Source: Pseudomonas fragi
GTDB lineage: Bacteria; Pseudomonadota; Gammaproteobacteria; Pseudomonadales; Pseudomonadaceae
Reading direction: 5' to 3'
NCBI RefSeq assembly: GCF_002269505.1
Contig: NZ_NQKQ01000018.1
Span: 1-64,000, forward strand
Length of the DNA stretch: 64,000 nt
Part shown: positions 46,236-55,385 of the stretch, piece by piece
Layout of the letters: each line of letters begins with the position of its first letter
How positions within the stretch are numbered: the stretch's first letter is position 1
Position numbers and translations under genes: made by a program
The notes under the pieces: generated by a model
The model's database searches: none
The model's input: the letters and a program-made list of their open reading frames with translations, nothing else
What the model was told of the DNA's origin: nothing

Positions 46236-46700
46236 TCAGCGCAGCTTCTTGATGCGTTCACTTGGGCTGATCACGTCGGTCAGGCGAATGCCGAACTTCT
46301 CGTTGACCACCACCACTTCGCCGTGAGCAATCAGGGTGCCGTTGACCAGCACATCCAGCGGCTCACCGGCCAGACGATCGAGCTCGATTACCGAGCCCTG
46401 ATTGAGTTGCAGCAGGTTGCGGATGTTGATGTCGGTACTGCCCACTTCCATGGAAATTGACACCGGAATATCCAGAATCACATCCAGATTGGGCCCGTCC
46501 AGGGTCACCGGCTGGTTGTTGCGCGGCACGCTGCCGAACTCTTCCATCGGCAGACGGCTGGAGGACGGTTTGGTTGCCGCATCGGCCGCCAACAGCGCGT
46601 CGATATCGGCCTGGCCAACATCGCCGGTTTCTTCCAGCGCGGCTGCCCATTCATCAGCCAGCGCCTGGTCTGCAGCGGTTGTATCGTGTTCGTTAGCCAT
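46236..46700 (-). CDS. fliN: Flagellar motor switch protein FliN
   Basis: 154 residues: a longer acidic N-terminus than enteric FliN and the SpoA domain at the C-terminus (LDVILDIPVSISMEVGSTDI, LLQLNQGSVIELDRLAGEPL, GEVVVVNEKFGIRLTDV). Residues about 29-37 (GQADIDALL) repeat the peptide found at the FliM N-terminus, so FliN may also bind CheY-P. The ATG at 46700 fits the family; the ORF's first ATG (46721) adds seven codons. Confidence 0.95.
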   Translation of the reverse strand: MANEHDTTAADQALADEWAAALEETGDVGQADIDALLAADAATKPSSSRLPMEEFGSVPRNNQPVTLDGPNLDVILDIPVSISMEVGSTDINIRNLLQLNQGSVIELDRLAGEPLDVLVNGTLIAHGEVVVVNEKFGIRLTDVISPSERIKKLR

Positions 46701-46758
46701 GGGGGTATCCTCGGCGGGCATTCAATCATTAGCACAGCAAATTCTTGTGGCCAGGCGC

Positions 46759-47727
46759 CTAGCGCCGACCGATGGGCTCAACCACTTGCAAGGCCAGATT
46801 GCCTTTGTGCGAACCCAGTTTGACCTTGAACGACGGCACGCCATTGGCGCGCATCACCAGTTCATCTTCCAGCTCGATGGGGATCACGTCGCCGGGCTGC
46901 ATATGCAAAATATCGCGCAGGCGCAGCTGGCGGCGGGCCACGGTGGCGCTCAGCGGCACGCTGACGTCCAGCACGTCTTCACGCAGGGCCTTGCTCCAGC
47001 GCTCGTCCTGGTCGTCGAGGTCGGACTGGAAACCGGCGTCGAGCATTTCGCGCACCGGTTCGATCATGGAGTACGGCATGGTCACATGCAGGTCGCCGCC
47101 ACCGCCGTCGAGTTCGATATGGAAGGTCGACACCACAATGGCTTCGCTGGGCCCGACGATATTGGCCATGGCCGGGTTAACTTCGGAGTTGATGTACTCG
47201 AAATTGACTTCCATGATCGCCTGCCAGGCTTCCTTCAAATCAATGAAGGCTTGCTCCAGCACCATGCGCACCACGCGCAGTTCGGTGGGGGTGAATTCAC
47301 GGCCTTCGATTTTGGCGTGACGGCCGTCGCCGCCAAAGAAGTTGTCCACCAGCTTGAACACCAGCTTGGCGTCGAGGATAAACAGTGCCGTGCCGCGCAA
47401 CGGTTTGATCTTGACCAGGTTGAGGCTGGTGGGCACATACAGCGAATGCACGTATTCGCCGAATTTCATCACCTGCACCCCGCCCACCGCCACGTCCGCC
47501 GAGCGGCGCAGCAAGTTGAACATGCTGATGCGGGTGTAGCGGGCGAAACGTTCGTTGATCATTTCCAGGGTCGGCATGCGGCCCCGGACAATACGGTCCT
47601 GACTGGTCAGGTCGTAGCTTTTGACACTGCCGGGCTCGGCAGCGGTTTCGGCCTGTACCAGACCGTCATCGACACCATGCAACAGCGCGTCAATCTCATC
47701 CTGGGACAGCAGGTCTTGCACGGCCAT
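46759..47727 (-). CDS. fliM: Flagellar motor switch protein FliM
   Basis: 322 residues: the N-terminal CheY-P-binding peptide LLSQDEIDALLHGVDDG, middle CheC-like domain (residues about 45-230, with GGDGRHAKIEGREFTPTELR), and a C-terminal SpoA domain that joins FliN in the C-ring. It lies 9 bases after fliL and 58 bases before fliN. Confidence 0.97.
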   Translation of the reverse strand: MAVQDLLSQDEIDALLHGVDDGLVQAETAAEPGSVKSYDLTSQDRIVRGRMPTLEMINERFARYTRISMFNLLRRSADVAVGGVQVMKFGEYVHSLYVPTSLNLVKIKPLRGTALFILDAKLVFKLVDNFFGGDGRHAKIEGREFTPTELRVVRMVLEQAFIDLKEAWQAIMEVNFEYINSEVNPAMANIVGPSEAIVVSTFHIELDGGGGDLHVTMPYSMIEPVREMLDAGFQSDLDDQDERWSKALREDVLDVSVPLSATVARRQLRLRDILHMQPGDVIPIELEDELVMRANGVPSFKVKLGSHKGNLALQVVEPIGRR

Positions 47728-47736
47728 GTCGTGGTC

Positions 47737-48228
47737 CTACTGCAATACAAAGTTAGTAAACAGCGCCTGGTCGATAACCACTTTGCCGAGTTCTTTCTGC
47801 GCTACTTCCTGCACGCTGGCAGTGGTTTTCTGGCGCAAAATTTCCTGGCCAACCGGTGTGGCGAGGTCGTCAAAGGTCTGCCCGGAGAACAACATCACCA
47901 GGTTGTTACGAATCACCGGCATATGCACCATCAGCGCCTTGAGATCGGCCGGGTCGCGAGCTTGCAGGGTCACGCTGACTTGCATATAGCGCTGGCGACC
48001 ATTGGCGTTGAAATTGACCACAAAGGCCGGGGCCATGGGTTCATAGATGGCCGGCAGTTTAATGTTGAGGTCGGCCTGCGGCACAGCTTCGCTCTTGGGG
48101 CTGTGCATGAAATACCAGGTGGCGCCCACGGACAGGCCAATCGCCAGCAGCACCGCCACGACGATCAGGATAATCAGCTTGAGTTTGCCTTTAACGGCGG
48201 GGTCTTTTACTGCGTCGCTCGTCGCCAT
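47737..48228 (-). CDS. fliL: Flagellar basal-body protein FliL
   Basis: 163 residues: one membrane helix near the N-terminus (LKLIILIVVAVLLAIGLSVG), then the periplasmic FliL domain (FVVNFNANGRQRYMQVSVTL, MPVIRNNLVMLFSGQTFDDL). It rings the stator and supports torque under load. It is the first gene of the fliLMNOPQR-flhB operon, with a sigma-54 site upstream. Confidence 0.95.
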   Translation of the reverse strand: MATSDAVKDPAVKGKLKLIILIVVAVLLAIGLSVGATWYFMHSPKSEAVPQADLNIKLPAIYEPMAPAFVVNFNANGRQRYMQVSVTLQARDPADLKALMVHMPVIRNNLVMLFSGQTFDDLATPVGQEILRQKTTASVQEVAQKELGKVVIDQALFTNFVLQ

Positions 48229-48276
48229 GCCAATAATCCGTCACTTTTCGGTTTTCACAGGTGCTGGACTAGGCAG

Positions 48277-48292
48277 AGCAAGTGTTATGCCA
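48277..48292 (-). promoter_or_regulatory. Sigma-54 promoter of fliL operon
   Basis: Minus strand TGGCAT-AACAC-TTGCT, matching TGGCAC-N5-TTGCW at all but one of the fixed positions. It is about 49 bases before the fliL ATG. Confidence 0.85.
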
Positions 48293-48328
48293 GAAGTGGC
48301 GCTGATGGATCATGAGCGCTGGCGATTT

Positions 48329-48417
48329 TGTGGGCGCTGGCTTGCCTGCGATAGCATCACCGCGGTGCTTCTGGCAAACCTCACTGCCTGCATCGCGAGC
48401 AAGCCCGCTCCCACAGG
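48329..48417. repeat. REP doublet between fliL and fliK
   Basis: Left copy is diverged (TGTGGGCGCTGGCTTGCCTGCGATAG); right copy is close to consensus, running from ATCGCGAGCAAGCCCGCTCC to the final CACAG. It lies just before the fliL promoter in the transcription direction and only 7 bases after the fliK stop, a good place for ending the fliK transcript. Confidence 0.85.
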
Positions 48418-48424
48418 TTTTTTA

Positions 48425-49606
48425 TCAGGCGTAGTAATCCACCGCACTGGAGCCCAGCACCACGCTTGGCGCAACTGCTGTCACTTCAACCGGCTCGTCA
48501 TCAATCACGCTCTCCAGGCGCTGGCCACTACTGCCGCTGCGGGCCTGTTGTTCCTGGCCCTGCTGGCCTTGCCAGTTGCGCGACTGATCCGACACGTTGA
48601 CGTCCACCTGCCCCATGCCTTGCTGGGCGAGCATTTCGCGCAAGCGGTGCATCTGGCTGTCCAGCGCCTCGCGCACGCCGGCATGGCCACTTACAAAGTT
48701 GACCTGCGCCGACTGGTCAGCCGCAATATTGACCCGAATATCCAGACGCCCCAACTCTGCAGGCTCCAGCTGGATATCGGCTGATTTAAGGTTGGCGCTG
48801 GACAGGTACATTACGCGGTTGACGACTTCCTCAGACCAGCCGCTCTGATGCATGGCCAACGGCTGATTGACCGGCAGCGCATTGGTGGTTTTCGGTACCG
48901 CCGCCTGGGTCAGCGCAGCCAGACGGTTGGCGAAGTCATCAACACGGGTGTCGCTGGAGGCACTTTTCAGATCCTTGAGCCCCTCATCGACCAAACCCTT
49001 AAAGGCTTTATCACCACCATCACCCGTGGTCGAGTCTTCACCTTCCCCATCGACCAGCGTGGCAATCGCGCTGGCCTGCCCCTGAGCGGCAGCAGGCGCG
49101 GCTTCGTTCGTCGGGGTTTTGACCGGAGCCTGGCTGCCGGCCGAAACATGCCCGCCCTGCTCCATCGCCAGGCGCACGGCGGGCATCGCGTCCAAGGGGT
49201 CGGCTTCGGGGTCGAAGGTATCGTCAGCCACCGGTGACGGTGGCGCCGCAACCGCCAATTGCACTGCTGACACTTCAGGGGTGGTCGGCTGCGCGGAGGG
49301 TGGTGCTTCGACAACCGGCACCGGAGCCGGCGCCACCGGCTGCACTGCCAGCGGATCGGCCGTTGCCGCGTTATCGTCCGGCTTGTCAGCACTGTCATCC
49401 TGATCGGTGCTGACTGCATCCTTGGCCTTGCCGACAGGCAAGGGGTTGCCGCTATCGGCAACAGCTGGCGCCGGGTCAGACGCCTTGGCATAGACCTTTG
49501 CAAAAGCCTGCGCATCAGCCTTGGCAGGCTGCGCAGGGCTGCCCGCCGCTGCTTTAGGGGCAGTGGCGGCGGGTGTCTGAAGCAGGGTTTGGGCGGCAAC
49601 GGGCAT
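48425..49606 (-). CDS. fliK: Flagellar hook-length control protein FliK
   Basis: 393 residues. A long Ala/Pro/Asp-rich N-terminal ruler region is followed by the C-terminal Flg_hook domain (SADIQLEPAELGRLDIRVNI, AQVNFVSGHAGVREALDSQM, LREMLAQQGMGQVDVNVSDQ) and a Gln-rich tail. It measures hook length and triggers the FlhB switch. It is preceded by a sigma-54 promoter in the 78-base gap after the hptB-like gene. Confidence 0.94.
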   Translation of the reverse strand: MPVAAQTLLQTPAATAPKAAAGSPAQPAKADAQAFAKVYAKASDPAPAVADSGNPLPVGKAKDAVSTDQDDSADKPDDNAATADPLAVQPVAPAPVPVVEAPPSAQPTTPEVSAVQLAVAAPPSPVADDTFDPEADPLDAMPAVRLAMEQGGHVSAGSQAPVKTPTNEAAPAAAQGQASAIATLVDGEGEDSTTGDGGDKAFKGLVDEGLKDLKSASSDTRVDDFANRLAALTQAAVPKTTNALPVNQPLAMHQSGWSEEVVNRVMYLSSANLKSADIQLEPAELGRLDIRVNIAADQSAQVNFVSGHAGVREALDSQMHRLREMLAQQGMGQVDVNVSDQSRNWQGQQGQEQQARSGSSGQRLESVIDDEPVEVTAVAPSVVLGSSAVDYYA

Positions 49607-49655
49607 TAACGGATCTCCGCTGTACGGCTGGCATAGGTACAGGTCAGAGAGTCAG

Positions 49656-49671
49656 AGCAAGGTTCGGGCCA
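49656..49671 (-). promoter_or_regulatory. Sigma-54 promoter of fliK
   Basis: Minus strand TGGCCC-GAACC-TTGCT; the -24 GG and -12 GC pairs are correctly spaced. It lies about 50 bases before the fliK ATG. Confidence 0.78.
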
Positions 49672-49684
49672 GTTTTTTGTAAAA

Positions 49685-50047
49685 TCAGCGGGATACAAAA
49701 TGCGGCGGCACCGAACGCTGGCGCTCGGCGCGATACAGGCGCCGGACCATCTGGTATTCATCGTCGATTTTGATCACCAGGTCCTGGATCTCGGCCAGTT
49801 GCTTCTTTTGCGCACGCTCTTCAAGCAGGCCGCACAAATGCGCCAAACGAATGGCGCCCATGTTGCTGCTGCTGCCTTTGAAACTATGAGCAACCAGGGT
49901 CAGGTCGCCGACTTCGCGGGTGCTGTGCAATTGCCCAAGACGCTCTTCGGAATCGGAGAGGAAGGTGTCCAGCAGGTCGGCAAACCCTCCCTCCATCACG
50001 TCTCGCAATGCATTGACCACTTTCGGATCCATATGAATGTCAGACAC
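49685..50047 (-). CDS. hptB: Histidine phosphotransfer protein, HptB-like
   Basis: 120 residues, a stand-alone Hpt domain with the phospho-His at about residue 54 (LVAHSFKGSSSNMGAIRLAH). In P. aeruginosa, HptB passes phosphate from several hybrid kinases to HsbR, which with HsbA links surface lifestyle, Rsm RNA control and flagellar output. Here the same three genes occur in the order hsbA-hsbR-hptB inside the flagellar operon. The expected partner's receiver domain appears to be missing (next gene). Confidence 0.88.
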   Translation of the reverse strand: MSDIHMDPKVVNALRDVMEGGFADLLDTFLSDSEERLGQLHSTREVGDLTLVAHSFKGSSSNMGAIRLAHLCGLLEERAQKKQLAEIQDLVIKIDDEYQMVRRLYRAERQRSVPPHFVSR

Positions 50048-50077
50048 TTGTTCACTCCTTGATCAAGAATGGGCGGA

Positions 50078-51427
50078 TTATGCCAGACCCCCCCACGAAA
50101 ACTCCACGGTCGCGCTACGGCCATCAGGCGCCCAACGCGCTGCAGGGCAGAGTTGACGTACCAGGCTCACCCCGCGTCCCGACAGACGGTCTAAATCCAG
50201 TGGCCTGGCCATCACCCTGGCAACATCAAAACCCGCACCACTGTCTTCCACCTGAATCAGCAGACGGCCGCTCTCCCCGATCGGTTCGACTTGCAAGGAC
50301 ACCCGTACAAAGCCGTACTTGAGCGTCGCCAAACGCTCCTTGCGTTGCTGATAGTAATGGGCGAAGCCCCCTGTATCGCGCTTGAGCCGCGAATCGAGAC
50401 CCAAAACCCCGTGTTCCAGGGCATTACTGTAAAGCTCGGCCAGCACCGCATGGATCACCGGCCCCTGGGCACGCAACCCGTGGACCTCCATCAACAGTTG
50501 CAGCAAGAAGGGCAGCGGATTGAACTGGCGCAGGGTCGACGCGCGAAACTCGAAGCTGGCCGACCAGTCCCGCGGGCTGCATTGGCCGCTGTCTGAGTAG
50601 ACAATAGCCGGCACCCCCAGAAACGCCGGCAGCTGTGAAGTGATTTGCACCATGCTCACATCATCCCGGGCTTGCCCCTGAAAATCGCGCAACGCCTGTT
50701 CGACCTCGGCAATCAGTTGCAGCGGATGCCGGTTGGCATCCAGTACCCGCTCCAGACGCTCAACCCCGAACAGCTGCTGATCGGGGCCACAGGTATCGAT
50801 CACGCCGTCGGTCAATAAAAACAACTGATCGCCGGGCAGCATCGGCATTACCTGGGTGGCATGATCAAACACTTCGGCGCGTAAAACACCCAATGGCAAG
50901 TGCTGCGAGGTCAGTGCCGTGCGCTCACCGCTGAGTGCCGCTTGCAGATAGCCATCAGGCATGCCGCCATTCCAGACTTCGACGCAGCGCCGCTGGGCAC
51001 TCACACACAGCAACACGGCGCAACAGAACATATCGACGGGGAGGATACGTTTAAGCTTGGCGTTCATTTCTCTGAGTATTTCCGCCAGCCCATAGCCCTT
51101 GGCCGTCATGCTGTAGAACACCTCCGCCAGGGGCATGGCACCAATCGCAGCAGGCAAGCCGTGACCGGTAAAGTCGGCGAGCAGCAGGTGGGTATCCCCT
51201 GATGGCGTATAGGCGGCCAACAGTAAATCGCCATTGAACAAGGCATAGGGCGATTGCAGATAGCGGATATTGGGGGCATTGAGGCAGCCCGAGTGTGCCA
51301 CCCGGTCAAATACGGCCTTGGCCACCCGCTGCTCGTTGAGCAGGTAGTCGTTGTGCCGCGCAATCTGGTCGCGCTGCTGCACTATCGTCTGCTGCAGCCT
51401 GCGCAGGCGCTGTATCGAGCCGCTCAA
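50078..51427 (-). CDS. HsbR-like PP2C phosphatase/kinase without receiver domain
   Basis: 449 residues from a TTG that overlaps the hsbA stop codon. The N-terminal helix (LRRLQQTIVQQRDQIARHND) leads into a SpoIIE/PP2C phosphatase domain (LLLADFTGHGLPAAIGAMPL, MPLAEVFYSMTAKGYGLA, DQLFLLTDGVIDTCG), and the C-terminus is a HATPase-type anti-sigma kinase domain (LAELYSNALEHGVLGLDSRL, VEDSGAGFDVARV). Known HsbR proteins are about 120 residues longer, with an N-terminal receiver. No receiver is encoded upstream, because hsbA occupies that space. This protein acts on the STAS protein next door. Confidence 0.85.
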   Translation of the reverse strand: MSGSIQRLRRLQQTIVQQRDQIARHNDYLLNEQRVAKAVFDRVAHSGCLNAPNIRYLQSPYALFNGDLLLAAYTPSGDTHLLLADFTGHGLPAAIGAMPLAEVFYSMTAKGYGLAEILREMNAKLKRILPVDMFCCAVLLCVSAQRRCVEVWNGGMPDGYLQAALSGERTALTSQHLPLGVLRAEVFDHATQVMPMLPGDQLFLLTDGVIDTCGPDQQLFGVERLERVLDANRHPLQLIAEVEQALRDFQGQARDDVSMVQITSQLPAFLGVPAIVYSDSGQCSPRDWSASFEFRASTLRQFNPLPFLLQLLMEVHGLRAQGPVIHAVLAELYSNALEHGVLGLDSRLKRDTGGFAHYYQQRKERLATLKYGFVRVSLQVEPIGESGRLLIQVEDSGAGFDVARVMARPLDLDRLSGRGVSLVRQLCPAARWAPDGRSATVEFSWGGLA

Positions 51428-51729
51428 TTGATATCGAACAACTTGTCGAAGTTGGAAACCCCCAGAATTTTGCGCACATCCGGGCTGCTGTTGACCACCC
51501 GAATATCAGAATCATCGCCTCCGGCATGCTCACGCAACAACAGCAACATGCCCAGGGCTGAACTGTCGAGATAGGTTGCATCCTTCAAATCCACCACTAC
51601 GCAGGCGGGTGCGGGGCTGAGTTCTTCGTAAGCGTCACGAAACTCCTGGTGCTTGGCAAAGTCGAAACGGCCCTTGATGGCGATCGTCAGCTTACTGCCA
51701 TCTGCCGAGACTTCAGATGTCACTGCCAT
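51424..51729 (-). CDS. hsbA: STAS-domain anti-anti-sigma factor, HsbA-like
   Basis: 101 residues: a single STAS domain with the phosphorylatable Ser in LKDATYLDSSALGMLLLLRE. In P. aeruginosa HsbA binds FlgM or the diguanylate cyclase HsbD depending on its phosphorylation by HsbR. It is overlapped by the next gene's TTG start, so translation should be coupled. Confidence 0.9.
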   Translation of the reverse strand: MAVTSEVSADGSKLTIAIKGRFDFAKHQEFRDAYEELSPAPACVVVDLKDATYLDSSALGMLLLLREHAGGDDSDIRVVNSSPDVRKILGVSNFDKLFDIN

Positions 51730-51770
51730 GTGAATTGCTCCCGAGATAGTCAGTGCAACTATAGACCCTT

Positions 51771-51790
51771 GTGTGGGAGCGGGCTGGATT
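51771..51790. repeat. Half REP element
   Basis: A truncated copy of the TGTGGGAGCGGGCT family with no inverted partner nearby, 6 bases past the fliJ stop and before the hsbA-like gene. It is a likely scar of a lost doublet at this junction. Confidence 0.7.
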
Positions 51791-51796
51791 GGCGGA

Positions 51797-52249
51797 CTAG
51801 TAAACGTCTTTACGCGGCAAACGCTGGGACAGTTCGTCCATCAGCTTTTGTTCGCGTTTGTCTTCCAGTTGACGAGCTTCGTCGGCGTAGCGCTGCACCA
51901 GCTTGCGCAGGCCTTCGACCCGGGCATAGGCCTGCTGCCAGGTCTCGCGGGCCTTGTCGAGGTTGTTCTGGTGCCAGACAAGACTTTGCCGCTGCTGGCC
52001 CACTGCAGTTTCCAGTTGCCCAAGGAAATACTGATAGTTGCGCAGCCATTGCCCCGTCACGCCCTGACTGCCACGATCGATCCATTGCGCCTGGTATTCA
52101 CCGCGAAAATTTTCCAGATCACCGAGTTTGCTGTTGGCCAGGTTGACCTGTCCCTGGAAGTGCCCCAGACGCTGGGCGGCCGCCTTCTCGGTCTTTTCGG
52201 CCATGTCCACCACCGGCGCCAGGCGTGAAGCCCTGCTGTCACTGGCCAT
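51797..52249 (-). CDS. fliJ: Flagellar export chaperone FliJ
   Basis: 150 residues, one antiparallel coiled coil with many Gln, Glu and Arg heptads (LAPVVDMAEKTEKAAAQRLG, QVNLANSKLGDLENFRGEYQ). It forms the central stalk of the FliI ATPase ring. It lies 6 bases after fliI. Confidence 0.93.
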   Translation of the reverse strand: MASDSRASRLAPVVDMAEKTEKAAAQRLGHFQGQVNLANSKLGDLENFRGEYQAQWIDRGSQGVTGQWLRNYQYFLGQLETAVGQQRQSLVWHQNNLDKARETWQQAYARVEGLRKLVQRYADEARQLEDKREQKLMDELSQRLPRKDVY

Positions 52250-52255
52250 GCTCGA

Positions 52256-53614
52256 TTAACCCCCGGCTGCAGGGGCGAAGATGCTGCCCAGATGACCGCC
52301 ACTCTCGGCCAGGCTGATATTGTCGTTCAACCCCTGGCGCAGATACCCCACCATCGCCGGTTGCAAGGCAATCGCCGTGTCGGTCTCGCGGTCGCCGCCC
52401 GGCACATAGGCGCCCACGCTGATCAGATCCCGAGCTTGCTGGAAGCGGGACCAGAGTTGTTTGAACTGCTGGGCGCGGCGCATGTGCTCTTCGCTCACCA
52501 CCGAGGGCATGACCCGACTGATGGACGCTTCAATATCGATGGCCGGGTAATGGCCCTCTTCAGCCAATCGGCGGGACAACACGATATGGCCGTCAAGCAC
52601 GCCCCGTGCCGAGTCGGCAATCGGGTCCTGCTGGTCATCGCCTTCTGACAGCACCGTGTAAAACGCGGTGATAGAACCACCCCCGGCTTCGGCATTACCC
52701 GCACGCTCCACCAGTTTTGGCAGCTTGGCGAACACCGAAGGCGGATAGCCCTTGGTCGCGGGCGGCTCACCAATGGCCAGGGCGATTTCCCGCTGGGCCT
52801 GGGCGAATCGGGTCAGGGAGTCCATCAGCAACAGGACGTTTTTGCCCTTGTCGCGAAAGTATTCGGCAATCCGCGTGCAATACATCGCCGCGCGCAAACG
52901 CATCAAGGGCGCATCATCGGCAGGCGATGCCACCACCACAGAGCGCTTGATGCCTTCGGCGCCAAGGATATGCTCGATAAATTCCTTTACCTCACGACCC
53001 CGCTCACCGATCAGGCCCACCACAATAATGTCGGCCTCGGTAAAACGGGTCATCATGCCCAGCAGCACACTCTTGCCCACGCCCGTGCCGGCGAACAGGC
53101 CCAGCCGCTGACCGCGACCCACCGTCAACAAACCATTGATGCTGCGAATGCCCACGTCCAGCGGTACGCTGATCGGGTCGCGCTTGAGCGGGTTGATGGC
53201 GGGGCCGTCCATCGGCACCCAGTCTTCGGCCTTCATCGGGCCCTTACCGTCCAGCGCACGCCCGGCACCATCGAGCACCCGGCCGAGCATGCTCATCCCC
53301 ATAGGCAAGCGGCCATTATCGGCCAACGGCACCACTCGGGCGCCTGGCGCAATGCCGGCCACACTGCCGACGGGCATCAGGAAAATTTTACTGCCACTAA
53401 AGCCCATTACCTCGGCTTCGACTTCCACCGGGTGAAAACTGTCGTCGTTGATCACCAGGCAGCGGCTGCCCATGGCGGCACGCAGGCCTTCGGCCTCCAG
53501 GGTCAGGCCGACCATGCGCAGCAAACGGCCTTCAACCACCGGCTGCACGGGCAAGGACACCGCCGGAGCGTAGCTGCCCAGGCGTTTGGCGAAGCTGGTA
53601 CGCTTAAGGTGCAT
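52256..53614 (-). CDS. fliI: Flagellum-specific ATPase FliI
   Basis: 452 residues from the ATG at 53614 ([15 protein letters not shown]), which overlaps the fliH stop by 11 bases. Walker A is [16 protein letters not shown], Walker [18 protein letters not shown], and the family stretch [19 protein letters not shown] follows. It powers unfolding and release of export substrates. Confidence 0.97.
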   Translation of the reverse strand: MHLKRTSFAKRLGSYAPAVSLPVQPVVEGRLLRMVGLTLEAEGLRAAMGSRCLVINDDSFHPVEVEAEVMGFSGSKIFLMPVGSVAGIAPGARVVPLADNGRLPMGMSMLGRVLDGAGRALDGKGPMKAEDWVPMDGPAINPLKRDPISVPLDVGIRSINGLLTVGRGQRLGLFAGTGVGKSVLLGMMTRFTEADIIVVGLIGERGREVKEFIEHILGAEGIKRSVVVASPADDAPLMRLRAAMYCTRIAEYFRDKGKNVLLLMDSLTRFAQAQREIALAIGEPPATKGYPPSVFAKLPKLVERAGNAEAGGGSITAFYTVLSEGDDQQDPIADSARGVLDGHIVLSRRLAEEGHYPAIDIEASISRVMPSVVSEEHMRRAQQFKQLWSRFQQARDLISVGAYVPGGDRETDTAIALQPAMVGYLRQGLNDNISLAESGGHLGSIFAPAAGG

Positions 53615-54362
53615 CGAGGTCGATATCGATATCAGGCGCCGCCGGATGCAGTACCTGTTCGTGGAGCTGGTCAAGCAACTGGCTCATGGCCTGCTTGATG
53701 CGGGTTTCGATACTGGCATCGATACGGCTGTGTTCGGTTTCAATCCGGCAACCGCCGGGCTGAAGGCTGTCGTCTTCGACAATCCGCCATTGCTCGTCAT
53801 GACGCTCGCGCAGAGCCTTGATCTGGTCAAAGTCCTGCGGATTGATAAACAGACGGATATTTTCAGCGCCCATTGGCAAGAGCTTCAAACCCTCGCGCAG
53901 CACTTGCCCGATCTGGCTCGAATCGGTTTTCAGCTCGCGCTGGATCACTTGCCGGGTCATGTGCTCGACCAGCCCGACCATGGCTTTTTCAAGCTGCTGG
54001 TCCTGTTCGGCCAGTGGCGACAGCAGGCTGTTCATCAAGCGTTCCAGGCTGTTGACCTTGGCCGTCAACGCCGCTTCGGCTTCCTGGCGAACCTTGAGCT
54101 GGGTGCTGTGAAAACCTTCTTTCTCACCCGTGGCGAAGCCTTCGTTGTAAGCCTCCTGGCGAATGCTTTCGAGCTCTTCGAGGGTCAGCGGCTGAACTTC
54201 ATCCAGCGGCACTTCTTCCATCTCGGGCAGTTCTTCAACCGGCTCGGGTTCGGGCTCTGCCTCGGGCTCGCGCCACGGATCGAAGCTGGGCAAACCCCAT
54301 ACATCGAAAGCACCGACATCCTTGGCACGGATCACATCACCGGGGGATTCGCCGCTGCTCAC
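53604..54362 (-). CDS. fliH: Flagellar assembly protein FliH
   Basis: 252 residues: an acidic, Glu/Pro-rich N-terminal third ([20 protein letters not shown]), a coiled coil, and a C-terminal FliI-binding domain ([40 protein letters not shown]). It regulates the FliI ATPase. Adjacent to fliG with no gap. Confidence 0.95.
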   Translation of the reverse strand: MSSGESPGDVIRAKDVGAFDVWGLPSFDPWREPEAEPEPEPVEELPEMEEVPLDEVQPLTLEELESIRQEAYNEGFATGEKEGFHSTQLKVRQEAEAALTAKVNSLERLMNSLLSPLAEQDQQLEKAMVGLVEHMTRQVIQRELKTDSSQIGQVLREGLKLLPMGAENIRLFINPQDFDQIKALRERHDEQWRIVEDDSLQPGGCRIETEHSRIDASIETRIKQAMSQLLDQLHEQVLHPAAPDIDIDLDAP

Positions 54363-55385
54363 TTAGATCATCTCTTCGCCGCCCTTCCCGCCGAGAGCAA
54401 TTTCTCCGGCTTCGGCCATACGGCGGGCGATGGTGAGGATTTCTTTCTGCGCGGTCTCGACATCGCTGACGCGCACCGGGCCTTTGGCTTCCAGGTCGTC
54501 GCGCAGCAGTTCGGCGGCACGTTTGGACATGTTCTTGAAGATCTTTTCCTGCACGTTCTCGTCGGAGCCCTTTAGCGCCAGCACCAGGACATCGGAGGAC
54601 ACTTCACGCAGCAACGCCTGGATGCCGCGGTCGTCGACATCGGCCAGGTTGTTGAACACGAACATAAGGTCTTCGATCTGGCCCGAGAGGTCTTCGTCGA
54701 TATCGCGGATCGAGTCCATCAACTGCGCTTCCATCGAACTGTCGAGGAAGTTCATGATGTCGGCCGCCCGCTTGACACCGCCCAATGAGGTGCGCGCCGC
54801 ATTGGAGTTGCCGGAGAACTGTTTCTCGAGGATCTGGTTCAGCTCCTTGAGCGCTGCCGGTTGCACGGTGTTGAGCGACGAGACCCGCAGGATGATGTCC
54901 AGGCGCGCCTTCTGGTCGAAATGACCCAGCACTTCACCGGCCTGGTCGGGGTCGAGGTATGCCACCACAATGGCCTGGATTTGCGGGTGCTCGAAGCGGA
55001 TTACGTCGGCCACAGCACGCGGTTCCATCCACTTGAGGCTGTCCAGGCCGCTGGTGTTGCCACCCAGCAGGATACGGTCGATCAGGCCGTTGGCCTTGTC
55101 TTCGCCCAGGGCCGAGGTGAGCATTTTGCGGATGTAGCTGTCCGAACCCACGCCGAGGCTGGTCTGGTCGCCGACGATCTCGACGAATTCGCTCATCACC
55201 TGTTCGACCTGCTCGCGGTGCACGTTGCGCATTTGCGCCATCGCCACACCCACCCGCTGGACCTCTTTGGGCCCCATATGGCGCAGCACCTGGGCGGCAT
55301 CTGATTCGCCCAGCGACAGGAGCAAAATGGCGGCCTTGTCGACCCGGGTCAACTTGGCATTGGCGGCGGCGCGGTTATCACTCAT
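54363..55385 (-). CDS. fliG: Flagellar motor switch protein FliG
   Basis: About 340 residues. Armadillo-like domains include LLLSLGESDAAQVLRHMGPK and the EHPQIQAIVVAYLDPDQAGE motif; the C-terminal torque helix carries charged residues (LMFVFNNLADVDDRGIQALL, LALKGSDENVQEKIFKNMSK). It couples stator force to the MS ring. The ATG at 55385 gives MSDNRAAANAKLTRVD; the ATG at 55391 is also possible. It overlaps fliF. Confidence 0.96.
   Translation of the reverse strand: MSDNRAAANAKLTRVDKAAILLLSLGESDAAQVLRHMGPKEVQRVGVAMAQMRNVHREQVEQVMSEFVEIVGDQTSLGVGSDSYIRKMLTSALGEDKANGLIDRILLGGNTSGLDSLKWMEPRAVADVIRFEHPQIQAIVVAYLDPDQAGEVLGHFDQKARLDIILRVSSLNTVQPAALKELNQILEKQFSGNSNAARTSLGGVKRAADIMNFLDSSMEAQLMDSIRDIDEDLSGQIEDLMFVFNNLADVDDRGIQALLREVSSDVLVLALKGSDENVQEKIFKNMSKRAAELLRDDLEAKGPVRVSDVETAQKEILTIARRMAEAGEIALGGKGGEEMI

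Noticed and set aside
46402..48315. Long plus-strand open frame (about 640 codons) opposite fliN/fliM/fliL
   Set aside because: Antisense shadow across three conserved genes and their gaps; His/Gln-rich low-complexity translation.
51306..51581. Possible missing receiver domain of the HsbR homologue in another frame
   Set aside because: All frames here were read: this stretch encodes hsbA in one frame, and the others lack receiver motifs (acidic pair, DxxMP, KP).
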